Shown here: positions 28,353 through 36,340 of the stretch, one piece after another | Layout: each line of letters begins with the position of its first letter | Numbering within the stretch: the first letter of the stretch is position 1 | Origin: CBDANW01 sp965197825 | GTDB taxonomy: Bacteria; Acidobacteriota; Vicinamibacteria; Marinacidobacterales; DATDRI01 | Length of the DNA stretch: 64,000 bases | Assembly (NCBI GenBank): GCA_965197825.1 | Contig: CBDANW010000003.1 | Span: 1,426,001-1,490,000 of the forward strand | Reading direction: 5' to 3' | Notes under the pieces: model-generated | Databases searched by the model: none | The model's input: only the letters and a program-made list of their open reading frames with translations | What the model was told of the DNA's origin: nothing | Program-made: the position numbers and the translations under genes

Positions 28353-28355
28353 TAG
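27288..28355 (+). CDS. IS630-family transposase
   Basis: A DDE transposase of the IS630/Tc1 superfamily. It has an N-terminal helix-turn-helix (VQQTVGCTAPFISKWKRRFL), a second winged-helix-like segment (HWSTRRLAKKLGIHHMMVAR), and the catalytic core with Asp in AVFCIDEKTAIQALDR, Asp in VILDNLSAHKT and Glu in YSSWLNKIELWFSKIERAL. Possible starts are ATG 27264, ATG 27288 and GTG 27306; the last has GAGGGAGA at good spacing and gives the usual VLTQAEHREL. The stop TAG uses the flanking target TA. Intact and probably active. Confidence 0.92.
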   Translation: MRGRAVVLTQAEHRELGKRVSSRSGRADDARIARMLLLLADGASYTQVQQTVGCTAPFISKWKRRFLEERLAGLYARHEGRPIQVLTPRMEARILSWTQKKPTDGSTHWSTRRLAKKLGIHHMMVARTWKKHGLQPHRIEHYKASNDPDFETKAADIIGLYMNPPQHAAVFCIDEKTAIQALDRRDPILPLSPGRAERHGFEYVRHGTLSLYAAFDTKTGVVLGKTVRRHTSQEFVAFLEQLVASHKRKREIHVILDNLSAHKTAKVAQFLEANPKVRLHFTPTYSSWLNKIELWFSKIERALIHRGVFTSTHDLTRKIMRYIRKYNEDPKPVKWTYNDPSRRIKTTKRSVVTVH

Positions 28356-28386
28356 TGTCCTGTATCAGTAGATCGTTGCCTAAGGC
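28355..28386 (+). repeat. remnant of the 62-bp MITE family
   Basis: GTGTCCTGTATCAGTA and the following bases to CCTAAG match the first half of the complete element at 51573-51634 with few changes. The right half is missing; the 69-bp palindrome begins next. Confidence 0.75.
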
Positions 28387-28387
28387 T

Positions 28388-28456
28388 AATTTCGGGGACA
28401 GCTACTTAATCTTGTAGTGACTCACGATACAAGATTAAGTAGCTGTCCCCGAAATT
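28388..28456. repeat. perfect 27-bp inverted repeat with 15-base loop
   Basis: The arm at 28388-28414 (AATTTCGGGGACAGCTACTT onward) is repeated without mismatch in reverse complement at 28430-28456. The layout is typical of a palindromic MITE or REP unit of the kind mobilised by Y1 transposases. No transposase of that type is in the window. Confidence 0.9.
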
Positions 28457-28654
28457 ACGTACGACCAGATCGTCGACCAGGAGATCGGATTCATCGGTAC
28501 TCCGGACAAAGTCATCCGCCAGGTCGAAGAGCTTCAGAAGAAGGCCGGTATCGGCGAGCTCACCATCCTGACCGCCTACGGGGGCACCGAGCACTGGAAG
28601 TCGATCAAGACCTAGGAGCTTTTTGCCAAGCATGTGATGCTAGAGTTCCGCTAA
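28457..28654 (+). pseudogene. luciferase-like (LLM) flavin oxidoreductase, C-terminal relic
   Basis: About 65 residues of the C-terminus of a bacterial luciferase-like monooxygenase: GFIGTPDKVIRQVEELQKKA, GELTILTAYGGTEHWKSIKT, then an in-frame TAG at 28613, then ELFAKHVMLEFR and TAA. The stop probably replaces a Gln codon. The N-terminal 300 residues and flavin-binding region are absent, removed up to the palindrome. A pure relic. The 150 bases after it hold only a short hairpin (GCCACG...CGTGGC). Confidence 0.75.
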
Positions 28655-28806
28655 GTTAGTGGGACTGCTCGATCCTCTTCGGACACCAAAATAGGAAAGT
28701 GCCACGACCGGACGTGGCCAGGCGTCGGGTCTGACCCCAAGAGCTGGAATGGGTCTCGGCGGTCGATTTGGGCGTCAAAAGAAGGGCTTGCCTATCAGCA
28801 GCGTCG

Positions 28807-29289
28807 TCAGACCCCCTTGAAAAGGCCCGCGACCAACGCACCGACACAGGCGATTACAAGCCCTGATCCACCGACCGCGAGCGCCTGAGTCAGCGCGCTC
28901 ATCGCCAAGGTCTGAGCCAATACCCCCAGCGTAAAGACCAGGCCCCCCACGATAAAGAGCCGGGCGATGAGCAGCTTCCTGCTGTCATCCCAACCGATCC
29001 GATGCGCGAAGAGGGGAATGATGAGTGCCAGCGTGCCGAGCTCGATGATGTGCGCATGGAAGCTCACCTCGCGGATATACTCGAAGGAATTGGCGCGGAA
29101 GCCTTCGATGCTCTCGGAAACGCCCGCTTCGTTGCCCCCCGCGGCCTCGAGGAAGGATTTCGCGAAGGCCATTCCCATCGCTACGAGCGTTTGGTGCTCA
29201 TCGAAGATCGCGTAGTAGACGCCGAAGATGAGCCCGATGAGTACGAGCAGCAGACCACCCACGATATAGGTCTTGCTGGCCGACGTCAT
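28807..29289 (-). CDS. four-helix membrane protein
   Basis: A 160-residue inner-membrane protein with four hydrophobic segments (TYIVGGLLLVLIGLIFGVYY, HIIELGTLALIIPLFAHRI, LFIVGGLVFTLGVLAQTLAM, GSGLVIACVGALVAGLF). The start is ATG 29289 with GGGAGGG upstream; its ATGA overlaps the stop of the gene before it, so the two are translationally coupled. A longer in-frame extension to 29487 is only the other gene read out of frame. The conserved SFHAHIIELG resembles the THTHFIEFG motif of the partner, so the two may be paralogs forming a heteromer. Family not recognised. Confidence 0.65.
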   Translation of the reverse strand: MTSASKTYIVGGLLLVLIGLIFGVYYAIFDEHQTLVAMGMAFAKSFLEAAGGNEAGVSESIEGFRANSFEYIREVSFHAHIIELGTLALIIPLFAHRIGWDDSRKLLIARLFIVGGLVFTLGVLAQTLAMSALTQALAVGGSGLVIACVGALVAGLFKGV

Positions 29290-29733
29290 GACGTCCCTCC
29301 CCGGGCGTCGACGGCACCCGTATGGCGGATGACGCCCAGCAACATGCCCAGAAGCGCAGTGATCACGATGAATCCCGCGAGGTCGGCGACGGCTCCACCG
29401 TAGAGACCCGACCAAAGCTCCGATTGCACCGCCACGGGTAGGAGAAAGCCGCCCACCACGAGCCACCGGGCCCAGCGGAGCTTCCACTGGTCGGACAAGA
29501 AGACGAATCGCTGCGCGAAGGCGAGCAGGATCGCCATCAGCCCGAACTCGATGAAATGGGTGTGGGTCGCGATGTAAATAGCCTTTTCTGCCTGGAGCCA
29601 GTTGTAGTCGTGCACCGCTTGTTCGGCGGCCGGAACATCGTTGGCCATGGCGTGGGTTAGTGAGGCTTGAAGTAAGCTCACGTCCTTACAGCGGCTCGTT
29701 GAGAGCGAGCCTTTCGGATACGCCTCCTGCCAT
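29286..29733 (-). pseudogene. membrane protein paired with 28807-29289, one-base frameshift near its start
   Basis: An ideal start lies at 29733: AGGAGGT, six bases, then ATGGCAGGAGGC. The frame hits TAA after MAGGVSERLALNEPL. Skipping one T near 29690 gives LKDVSLLQASLTHAMAND and the rest of the 131-residue frame, with helices at FIEFGLMAILLAFAQRF, WLVVGGFLLPVAVQSEL and LAGFIVITALLGMLLGV. So the gene is probably shifted by one base, or translation starts at GTG 29681. The HTHFIEFG segment parallels the partner's HAHIIELG, and the His residues could bind haem or metal. Function unknown. Confidence 0.55.
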
Positions 29734-29916
29734 GGGTACCTCCTATGCTGGGGCCTCTATATCACTTTTCGTGGCGCCAATCACCGGCCGATCTCCTGTT
29801 GGAGTCTTTCCGGCTCCTGGCTTCCAAGAAGCAACCGGCGCGTCCGAAAGAACTTGAACCACTGGATGTCTTTGTTCAGAAAAGGCGGGAGCCTCGAGGG
29901 GGCGTGAATCGTAGGC

Positions 29917-31806
29917 TCATAGGGGCTGATCCAGGAACTCCTCGGCCCACCGCTCGAAGACCATGAGCGGAAAAAGCTGGTGGGCGTGGTTGGCGCGGCC
30001 GGAAAGGTGTTGGGAGACTCTCCGTTCGATCGCCGCCCACCGGAATAGCCCGCGCCGCTTGATTCTCTCTTCCGAAAGCAGCTCCAACATGAGGGGGCGC
30101 AGATCGCCTCGCAACCAGTTCTTCATTGGGATACTGAAGCCTTCCTTGCGCCGGTGAAGAATAGACGGAGGCAAGACACCTCGCATCGCCTTTTTGAGAA
30201 TATGTTTGCGCGTCGAGCCCTGAAGCTTCAGCCGGCCGGGCATGCGAAAGGCAAGCTCGATGACGTCGCGATCCAGAAACGGCGCCCGCGCTTCGAGCGA
30301 GGTCGCCATGCTCATCCGATCCACTTTTACGAGGATGTCGTCGGCGAGAAAGATCTGGAAGTCCGTATAGAGTTGGCGATTCAGCAAATCTCCTCGAGGT
30401 GAGCCCAGGCTCTTGAGCACGGATGTACCTGGATCGAAAGAGGAGATGCCGTCGAGGAAGTCATCGCTATAGAGCTCTTGCTTTTCCTTCGGCCCGAGAT
30501 AAGAAAGCCAGCGATAATGCTCGAGGTTCGGGGAAGCGGTGGCTCCGGCCAGGAAGCGTTTTGCCTTGTTAACGAAGCCCTTTTTTTTCTCGGTCGGAGG
30601 CAGAAGCTCGCTCATCGCCGCGAGGGCGCGGAGCCCAGTGCGGCCCGGAAACCACGAAAGCGTGCGCATGATCCGATCGGCCTGATACCAGTCGTAGCCG
30701 GCGAAGAGCTCGTCGCCCCCGTCTCCCGACAGAACGACCTTGACGTCTCGAGCCGCGACTTCGGAGACGAGATACATTGGAAAAAGCGAGGTATCGGCAA
30801 ACGGTTCGTCGAGGTGGACGACCAGCTTGTCGAAGAGATCCTTCACCCGCGGTTCGACTTGCTCCTCGCGATGTTCCGTTCCGAAGAGCGCCGCGATTTC
30901 CCGCGAATAGCTCGTTTCATCGTAGCTGCCTTCGCGGAACCCGATGGAGAACGTCTTCACGGGCTGCATGGAGGCATCCGCCATGAAAGCGACGACCGAG
31001 CTGCTATCGATGCCTCCCGAGAGAAACGCGCCTAGGGGTACGTCGCTCATCGTTTGAGCCTCGACCGCACTCCGCAGCGTCGTGCGAAGCTCGGCCGCCC
31101 AATCTTCCTCGCTGCGCTCGACGTCCGTTTCGATGGGAGCGTCCCAATAACGCTCGATTGCAACCTCTCCCCTTTCCACGGTGAGCAGGTGGGCGGCTGG
31201 CAGCTTTCGAATGCCCTGGAAAATCGTGCGGGGTGCGACGATAAACTCATAGGTGAGGAACGTGTCCAGCCCCTCGAGATCCAACCGCCGCGGAACATCG
31301 GCCCGCGTCAGAAGCGCTTTGATCTCGGACGCAAAGACGATGTCGTCCGTGCCTTCGTAGTAATAGAGAGGTTTCTCTCCCGCCCGATCCCGCGCCGCGA
31401 ACAAACGCTGCCGCGGGCCGTCCCAAAGCGCGAAGGCGAATTGACCGTTGAGACGGCTGACGACGCGGTCACCCCACACTTCGTAGCCGTGCACCACAAC
31501 CTCCATGTCCGAGCCGGTGGCGAAGCGGTGGCCGAGCTGGATGAGCTCCTCACGGACGGTCCGGTAGTTGTAGATCTCGCCGTTTCCGACGAAGGTGATG
31601 CTGCCGCTCTCGTTATTGAGGGGTTGTCGTCCGCCCGCGACGTCGATGATGGAGAGTCGCTTGAGGCCAAGCCCCACGCCGGGGAGAGTCACCACACCCA
31701 CGTCGTCGGGTCCGCGGTGGTGAAGTCGCTCCACCATGCGGTCGATTTCTTGGCGATCGGGTAGCCGGGCCGGATCGCGTGGGACGACTCCGGCGATGCC
31801 GCACAT
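29917..31806 (-). CDS. asparagine-synthetase-type amidotransferase (AsnB-like)
   Basis: A 629-residue glutamine-dependent amidotransferase. The N-terminal nucleophile is Cys2 (MCGIAGVVP), with RLSIIDVAGGRQP and NGEIYNYRTVREEL from the glutaminase domain. The synthetase domain has the PP-loop FLSGGIDSSSVVAFM, the region DEPFADTSLFPMYLVSE, and VLSGDGGDELFAGYDWY. It converts a carboxylate to an amide using Gln and ATP. Length and genomic setting fit the exosortase/exopolysaccharide-associated AsnB branch better than housekeeping asparagine synthesis. The radical SAM gene ends 22 bases upstream, suggesting an operon with 31829-34795. Confidence 0.88.
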   Translation of the reverse strand: MCGIAGVVPRDPARLPDRQEIDRMVERLHHRGPDDVGVVTLPGVGLGLKRLSIIDVAGGRQPLNNESGSITFVGNGEIYNYRTVREELIQLGHRFATGSDMEVVVHGYEVWGDRVVSRLNGQFAFALWDGPRQRLFAARDRAGEKPLYYYEGTDDIVFASEIKALLTRADVPRRLDLEGLDTFLTYEFIVAPRTIFQGIRKLPAAHLLTVERGEVAIERYWDAPIETDVERSEEDWAAELRTTLRSAVEAQTMSDVPLGAFLSGGIDSSSVVAFMADASMQPVKTFSIGFREGSYDETSYSREIAALFGTEHREEQVEPRVKDLFDKLVVHLDEPFADTSLFPMYLVSEVAARDVKVVLSGDGGDELFAGYDWYQADRIMRTLSWFPGRTGLRALAAMSELLPPTEKKKGFVNKAKRFLAGATASPNLEHYRWLSYLGPKEKQELYSDDFLDGISSFDPGTSVLKSLGSPRGDLLNRQLYTDFQIFLADDILVKVDRMSMATSLEARAPFLDRDVIELAFRMPGRLKLQGSTRKHILKKAMRGVLPPSILHRRKEGFSIPMKNWLRGDLRPLMLELLSEERIKRRGLFRWAAIERRVSQHLSGRANHAHQLFPLMVFERWAEEFLDQPL

Positions 31807-31828
31807 TAGCTAGCTAGGGGAGGGGCAG

Positions 31829-32974
31829 CTATGAAGAGCCGTTGCTCATTCGCGCTGCAATCTTCTCTCCCCCCAACTCGACGAGAAACTTGAGGTACGG
31901 GAAGACTTGCTTCATGGCCGCGGCGTTGACGAAACAAGGGCTCGCGCAGGAGGGGCAGATCTTGTCGAGCATCATTTGCCGCTGGGCCAGGTTGGCGGGA
32001 TCGTAGTAAGAGGCGACGGGATCGTCGCTGCGAACGTTTCCGATCTTGGAGCTGTTCTCGCAATAGAAAAGATCCCCGTTGGGGTTCAGCAACACGCCTT
32101 GATCCATGGACGGGCAAGGCATCGCGCGTCGCATGCCGTTGCTGAACATTTTCACGTAGGCTTGATAGAGCAGGGCGTCGCCGTCGAGCGCGCCCAATTC
32201 CCGAACGCGTTTTCTAAAGAACTGTGCCAACCGCGGGAAATCCTCCGGCTTGAGATCCGTCGACTCCACGAGATCCATGTTGCCGAAAGCGAGCTCCGAA
32301 TAGCGAGCGATCGCGAAGACGACGTTCAGATCTTCTTTCTTACAGAAGTCGTAGATCTTCTGTCCTTCGTCCAGATTCTGAGAGGTGAACGTGAAGGAGA
32401 TGCCGAAGTTGAAGAACTTCTTCTTCTGAAGCTCTTGCATCTCTCGAACCGTCTTCATGGAGCGGTCGAAGGCGTTCCAGACTCGCCGAATGTCCTCGTG
32501 GGCGTCGCCTACCCCGTCCAGGCTGACCCGGGTTCCAAAAAGGAAATCCTTTTCGTTAGCGACATCGATGATTTCCTCGAGAACAGGGACCACCCTCTCG
32601 GTCACGAAACCGTTGGTGTTGAGGGTCATCTTGCGGAGGCGGGGCATGTTGTCGCTCATGATACGCACGAGATCCACCATGTCGCGGCGGAGCGTCGGCT
32701 CGCCTCCCGTGATGCCCACGTACTCGACGGTTCGGAACAAGTCGCTAGAAAACGCCTTGCGGTACTCCTCGGTGGTGAGATCATCGTGATAGGGCAGCTT
32801 CCAGGAGTTGCACATCACGCACTTGGAGTCACACTTGTAGGAGACGTTGAAAATCAGCACCACCGGCGGGATTGCCTTCATGCGCCCCACGACCTGGGTC
32901 TTCATGAAGTCCAGGGGGATTGACGGGACGCTCCTCTTCAGGAGCTTACCGACGTACTCCTTGCTTCCAAACAT
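31829..32974 (-). CDS. radical SAM protein
   Basis: A 381-residue radical S-adenosylmethionine enzyme. The 4Fe-4S motif is CDSKCVMC (CxxxCxxC), preceded by LIFNVSYK. The SAM-binding GITGGEPTLRRD and the LNTNGFVTERV and VSLDGVGDAHEDIR segments follow. Cysteines near the end (CPSMDQGVLLNPNGDLFYCE and CPSCASPC) suggest a SPASM-like auxiliary cluster region. Such proteins modify peptides or sugars by radical chemistry. Its place between an amidotransferase and an acyltransferase suggests a role in a surface glycan or small-molecule pathway; the substrate is unknown. Confidence 0.85.
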   Translation of the reverse strand: MFGSKEYVGKLLKRSVPSIPLDFMKTQVVGRMKAIPPVVLIFNVSYKCDSKCVMCNSWKLPYHDDLTTEEYRKAFSSDLFRTVEYVGITGGEPTLRRDMVDLVRIMSDNMPRLRKMTLNTNGFVTERVVPVLEEIIDVANEKDFLFGTRVSLDGVGDAHEDIRRVWNAFDRSMKTVREMQELQKKKFFNFGISFTFTSQNLDEGQKIYDFCKKEDLNVVFAIARYSELAFGNMDLVESTDLKPEDFPRLAQFFRKRVRELGALDGDALLYQAYVKMFSNGMRRAMPCPSMDQGVLLNPNGDLFYCENSSKIGNVRSDDPVASYYDPANLAQRQMMLDKICPSCASPCFVNAAAMKQVFPYLKFLVELGGEKIAARMSNGSS

Positions 32975-32989
32975 TTTTTTCTTTCCCAG

Positions 32990-33784
32990 TTACCCGATCG
33001 CGTTAGCAGAGGTATCGCGGCGGTCCCGCAGGAGCTTCGTTGGTACACCGCCTGCGATGTGGTAGTCGGGCACGTCCTCGAGCACCACGCCGCCGGCCCC
33101 AATGATAGCATGCTTGCCGATCCGGACGCCGTCGGCAACCACCACGTGGGCCCCTACCCAGGCACCTTCCTCCACCGTAACTCCTTGAGCGGTTCGCCCT
33201 TGTTCCGCCACCGCCACGTCGACTCTATCGTGTAGATGGTCGCCGCCGACGATATAGACGTAGGCCGCCAGCAAGACGTTCTTCCCGACCCGAACGTCTC
33301 CGGCCGCGCCGATCTCACAGTTGAAACCGAGGTTGGCCTTCTCCTCCAGCCGGATATTGCCGTTCTTGCAGGAGAGAATCGTGTTGCGACCCATGAAGAC
33401 ACCGTCCTCGAGATCGATCCCGCGGTTGTCGACACCCTTCGCATCCAACAAGCAGTTGTCGTCGACGACGACATTCGAGCCGATGCGTATCTTGCGCGGG
33501 TGGCGAAGGACCACGTTCTGACCGAAGGTGACGTTTCTGCCGCACGCCCCGAGGAGCAGAGGGTAGAGCTTGCTTCTCAAGAAGAACCCCAGCGCGCCCG
33601 GTACCCAGGACGACGCCAACACCACCAGCTCGTAGCCCAGCAGCGGGAAGAAGCCGCTCTGACCGACGACCAGCTCGGCATACTTCTGTGCCTTGCTCTT
33701 CCTTTCATCGAAAAGCTCCTGCTGGGCGACATTGATGCGAGGATCGTTGGGACGCTCGGGGGCCTCCAGTGCCATAGCACTCAT
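32990..33784 (-). CDS. left-handed beta-helix acyltransferase
   Basis: A 264-residue protein of the LbetaH (hexapeptide repeat) superfamily. Repeats of the I/V-G-x4 type run through GRNVTFGQNVVLRHPRKIRI, LEEKANLGFNCEIGAAGDV and VTVEEGAWVGAHVVVADGVR, then IGKHAIIGAGGVVLEDVP, the usual C-terminal coil. DYHIAGGVPTKLLRDRR is typical of O-acetyltransferases acting on sugars. It lies 15 bases before the radical SAM gene. It probably adds an acetyl or similar group from acyl-CoA to the product of this cluster. Start may be either Met of MSAMALEAPE. Confidence 0.82.
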   Translation of the reverse strand: MSAMALEAPERPNDPRINVAQQELFDERKSKAQKYAELVVGQSGFFPLLGYELVVLASSWVPGALGFFLRSKLYPLLLGACGRNVTFGQNVVLRHPRKIRIGSNVVVDDNCLLDAKGVDNRGIDLEDGVFMGRNTILSCKNGNIRLEEKANLGFNCEIGAAGDVRVGKNVLLAAYVYIVGGDHLHDRVDVAVAEQGRTAQGVTVEEGAWVGAHVVVADGVRIGKHAIIGAGGVVLEDVPDYHIAGGVPTKLLRDRRDTSANAIG

Positions 33785-33814
33785 TTTAACCGATTTAGGC
33801 GCGAGGGTCGTGGC

Positions 33815-34795
33815 CTACAACCAGTCCTGCTCGCGGTAATAGGCGAGCGTTTGACGAATCCCCTCTTCTAGATCGATTCGAGGCTCCCAGCCGAGCCCCT
33901 TCCTCGCCTTGTCGATCTTGAAGGCCCGGTGCTTCAAAAAGAAATCGAGGCGGCGGCGGTAGAGCGGGGGTTCGATACCCAGCGGGCGGCAAACCGCCTC
34001 GCAAGCCACCGCGGCGACATACATCGGTGCCGAGGGAATTCGCAGTCGGGGCGCGGGAACGCCGGCCTCACGAGCGATCAGGTCGAACAACTCCTTGATG
34101 GTGGTGTACTGCGCGCCCGCCAGGATGAAGACGTTCCCCCGGGCCGACGGGACTTCGGCCGCGCGAGCGAAGCCGGACACGATGTCTTGCACATGAGTGA
34201 GATGGTAGAAGACGTCGCCCTTTCCAATCATTGGAAAGTGGCGGCGTGCCACGCCTCGAAAGAGCTTGAGGAAGCGCCGGTCGCCGGGCCCGTAGATACC
34301 CACCGGCCGAAGGATGACCGCCTTGAGGTCTTGTTCCCGGTGCATCTTCAATAGGAGCTTTTCCGCCTCGACCTTGGTCTCTTGATAAATGTCGCCTGGA
34401 TTGTAGGGCGCCGTCTCGTCCACAGGAGGATCGGCGACTTCACCGTGCACGCCGCAGGTGCTGCAGTAAATGAAGGGGACGCCTCCTTCTGCGAGAGCGG
34501 CCTCGGCAAGCCGTCTTGTCCCCTCGACGTTGATGTCGAAATAGACCCGGTCGGGAAGTTTGGCTTCGCGATAGACGGCGGCGAGGTGATAGATGCACTC
34601 GGTGCCGGAGACCGCGCGGCGAAGGCTTTCGCGATCGGCAAGATCCCCCTCGACGTACTCCACATCGAGCCCCTCCAAGAGATCGCGATGGCTGGACGGG
34701 CGCACCAGCACCCGGACGGCGTGTCCCGCCTGAACCAGGAACCGGGCCAGATGACTTCCGGTGAATCCGCTGGCACCGGTAACGAGAACCTTCAC
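33815..34795 (-). CDS. NAD-dependent sugar epimerase/dehydratase (extended SDR)
   Basis: An extended short-chain dehydrogenase of 326 residues. The Rossmann motif is VTGASGFTGSHLARFL at the N-terminus, and the catalytic Ser/Tyr/Lys set is CSTCGVHG and YQETKVEAEK. LRPVGIYGPGDRRFLKLF follows. The protein resembles the hopanoid-associated epimerase branch (HpnA-like), which acts on nucleotide sugars. The start is GTG 34795 with GGAAGG upstream; the much longer open frame beyond it only reads into a 221-bp MITE. It is the first gene of the leftward cluster with the acyltransferase, radical SAM and amidotransferase genes. Confidence 0.85.
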   Translation of the reverse strand: MKVLVTGASGFTGSHLARFLVQAGHAVRVLVRPSSHRDLLEGLDVEYVEGDLADRESLRRAVSGTECIYHLAAVYREAKLPDRVYFDINVEGTRRLAEAALAEGGVPFIYCSTCGVHGEVADPPVDETAPYNPGDIYQETKVEAEKLLLKMHREQDLKAVILRPVGIYGPGDRRFLKLFRGVARRHFPMIGKGDVFYHLTHVQDIVSGFARAAEVPSARGNVFILAGAQYTTIKELFDLIAREAGVPAPRLRIPSAPMYVAAVACEAVCRPLGIEPPLYRRRLDFFLKHRAFKIDKARKGLGWEPRIDLEEGIRQTLAYYREQDWL

Positions 34796-34830
34796 CCTAC
34801 CTTCCTCCCGCTCTTGTCCAAGAGCCCCTA

Positions 34831-35051
34831 AGGGTCCGGGCAAGAATAAATGCCCATTCTTGGGCGTCGAGGCGCCCGTCTGGCAAGGCGCGAGAAGTGA
34901 ATAATATCTGGATATATGGGCATTCTTCCAGTTCGGCCGCTGACGCGGCCTAGCCCTCCGCTCGACAGGCTCGCTGCGGAAGACGACGAGCAACGCAGCC
35001 AGACGGGATGCATCGGCGTCCAAGAATCGGTAGTTATTCTTGCCCGGGCCC
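34831..35051. repeat. 221-bp MITE, copy 1
   Basis: Nearly identical to 59409-59629. Long imperfect inverted ends (~53 bp, tip GGGTCCGGGCAAGAATAA) are flanked by TA on both sides (34829-34830, 35052-35053). No gene inside. Lies between the epimerase start and the lipoprotein gene. Confidence 0.9.
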
Positions 35052-35207
35052 TAAGTCTAAAGAAAACTTGATTTTACGGCTCGGGTGGACTTCCCAGGAA
35101 CCGCGTGGTAGTCTAACCGCTTTTAGAGCCTTCTGCGGCCCAAAATGGTTTCGGGACCCACCCCGCGGTAAAGTCTCATGTACAACCAATCAGGAGGAAG
35201 CACCGGT

Positions 35208-36269
35208 ATGAAAGCTTACCGACCTAGCTGGCACGTCGCGCAAGCGTTGATTCTCGCGACGGCCTTACTCTCTGGCTGCGGCGACGACGCCAGCAATGGC
35301 ATGACATCGACCACGATCACCATCAGCGCTCCGACCATCGTCAGTCCGAGCGGAGCCAACGTCGACGATCGGCCCCGTTTGGTGGTTCTCAACGTGACGG
35401 TGAGCGATGGTAGTGGCCCCACGTATTCTTTCCAGGTTGCAACCGACGAAGACTTCGCCAACATCGTGGCGCAAGTAAGCGGCGTCACGCAGAACACCAG
35501 CGGTGAGACATTGTGGAGGGTCACCGAGAGCTTGGACGGCGGCCAGCATTTCTGGAGGGCTCGGGCCAGTGCAGGGGGTACGGACGGCCCATCCTCCGTA
35601 GTCGCAAGGTTCACCGTAATGGGGAACGCCGGCGGTGGCGGGGGCAGTGGTGGTGGCGGCAGCGGCGGGAGAGACGTCCTCTTCGACCCGCTCACCGATC
35701 GCATGACGCGCGCCATCCAACGAGGTGGGGGGAGATTCACGCCTCAAGGCTGGCAGGTCCTGACCCGGTTCGACTTCCTGCGCTACGAAGTGGATCCCAT
35801 CTCCAGCGGGTATGTCGAGTGGCAAATGACGGGGCTCAGGCCAGAGAACGTTGACATCACGAACCACATGGTCTTGGGAATGTGGGACCCGACCGAGGGC
35901 CCCTATCGTGACAACGCGTTTCGCGTTCACGTCCAGAAGCTCCACCCGCCCCAACACAATCCCCCTTTCATGCGCGTGCGTTGGATATCGCGCGGCGACG
36001 TGTTCGAGGAGGGTACCAACTTTCTGCGATGGGATCCCGATGAAATCTACACGTGGCGTCTGGAGTGGGGTCCCGTGAACGATGATTCCTTCTTTGCCTT
36101 CCTGTACCTCGATGGGCGTTTGATGATCCTACTCGAGTACTTTCCGGACTACCGGTTGACGCGGCACTACATCGAACTGGGGATCGCGGCACGGGCGGAA
36201 TCGATCGTCGACGCGGTCTACTCGAACGTACACATCGGAGAGATATTCGGACTCCTAGAGTTACCATAA
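35208..36269 (+). CDS. lipoprotein with Ig-like domain, Gly/Ser linker and LamG-like domain
   Basis: A 353-residue lipoprotein. The start is ATG 35208, eight bases after AGGAGG; an upstream ATG at 35178 includes that site and is rejected. The signal ends in a lipobox, LLSGCGDD. Residues about 35-150 form an Ig/FN3-like domain (PRLVVLNVTVSDGSGPTYSF...HFWRARASAGGTDGPSS). A striking linker GGGGGSGGGGSGG follows, then a beta-sandwich of the concanavalin/LamG type (SGYVEWQMTGLRPENVDI, FMRVRWISRGDVFEEG, WRLEWGPVNDDSFFAFLYLD). It is probably an outer-membrane or surface protein that may bind a polysaccharide. The next gene is its paralog. Confidence 0.75.
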   Translation: MKAYRPSWHVAQALILATALLSGCGDDASNGMTSTTITISAPTIVSPSGANVDDRPRLVVLNVTVSDGSGPTYSFQVATDEDFANIVAQVSGVTQNTSGETLWRVTESLDGGQHFWRARASAGGTDGPSSVVARFTVMGNAGGGGGSGGGGSGGRDVLFDPLTDRMTRAIQRGGGRFTPQGWQVLTRFDFLRYEVDPISSGYVEWQMTGLRPENVDITNHMVLGMWDPTEGPYRDNAFRVHVQKLHPPQHNPPFMRVRWISRGDVFEEGTNFLRWDPDEIYTWRLEWGPVNDDSFFAFLYLDGRLMILLEYFPDYRLTRHYIELGIAARAESIVDAVYSNVHIGEIFGLLELP

Positions 36270-36278
36270 CTAGCAACC

Positions 36279-36314
36279 GGGCCGAGCTTCTTCCTACGCG
36301 ACGGAGCTCGGCCC
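36279..36314 (+). terminator. hairpin between the paired lipoprotein genes
   Basis: GGGCCGAGCT at 36279-36288 pairs perfectly with AGCTCGGCCC at 36305-36314. No T-run follows, so it may attenuate or stabilise the transcript rather than end it fully. Confidence 0.6.
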
Positions 36315-36340
36315 TCGGCTATTAGCTATTAGAGGGACGG

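Noticed and set aside
34796..35023. Extension of the epimerase frame to about 400 residues
   Set aside because: The extra part reads through the 221-bp MITE, and the same extension appears at the second MITE copy. GTG 34795 begins the Rossmann motif correctly.
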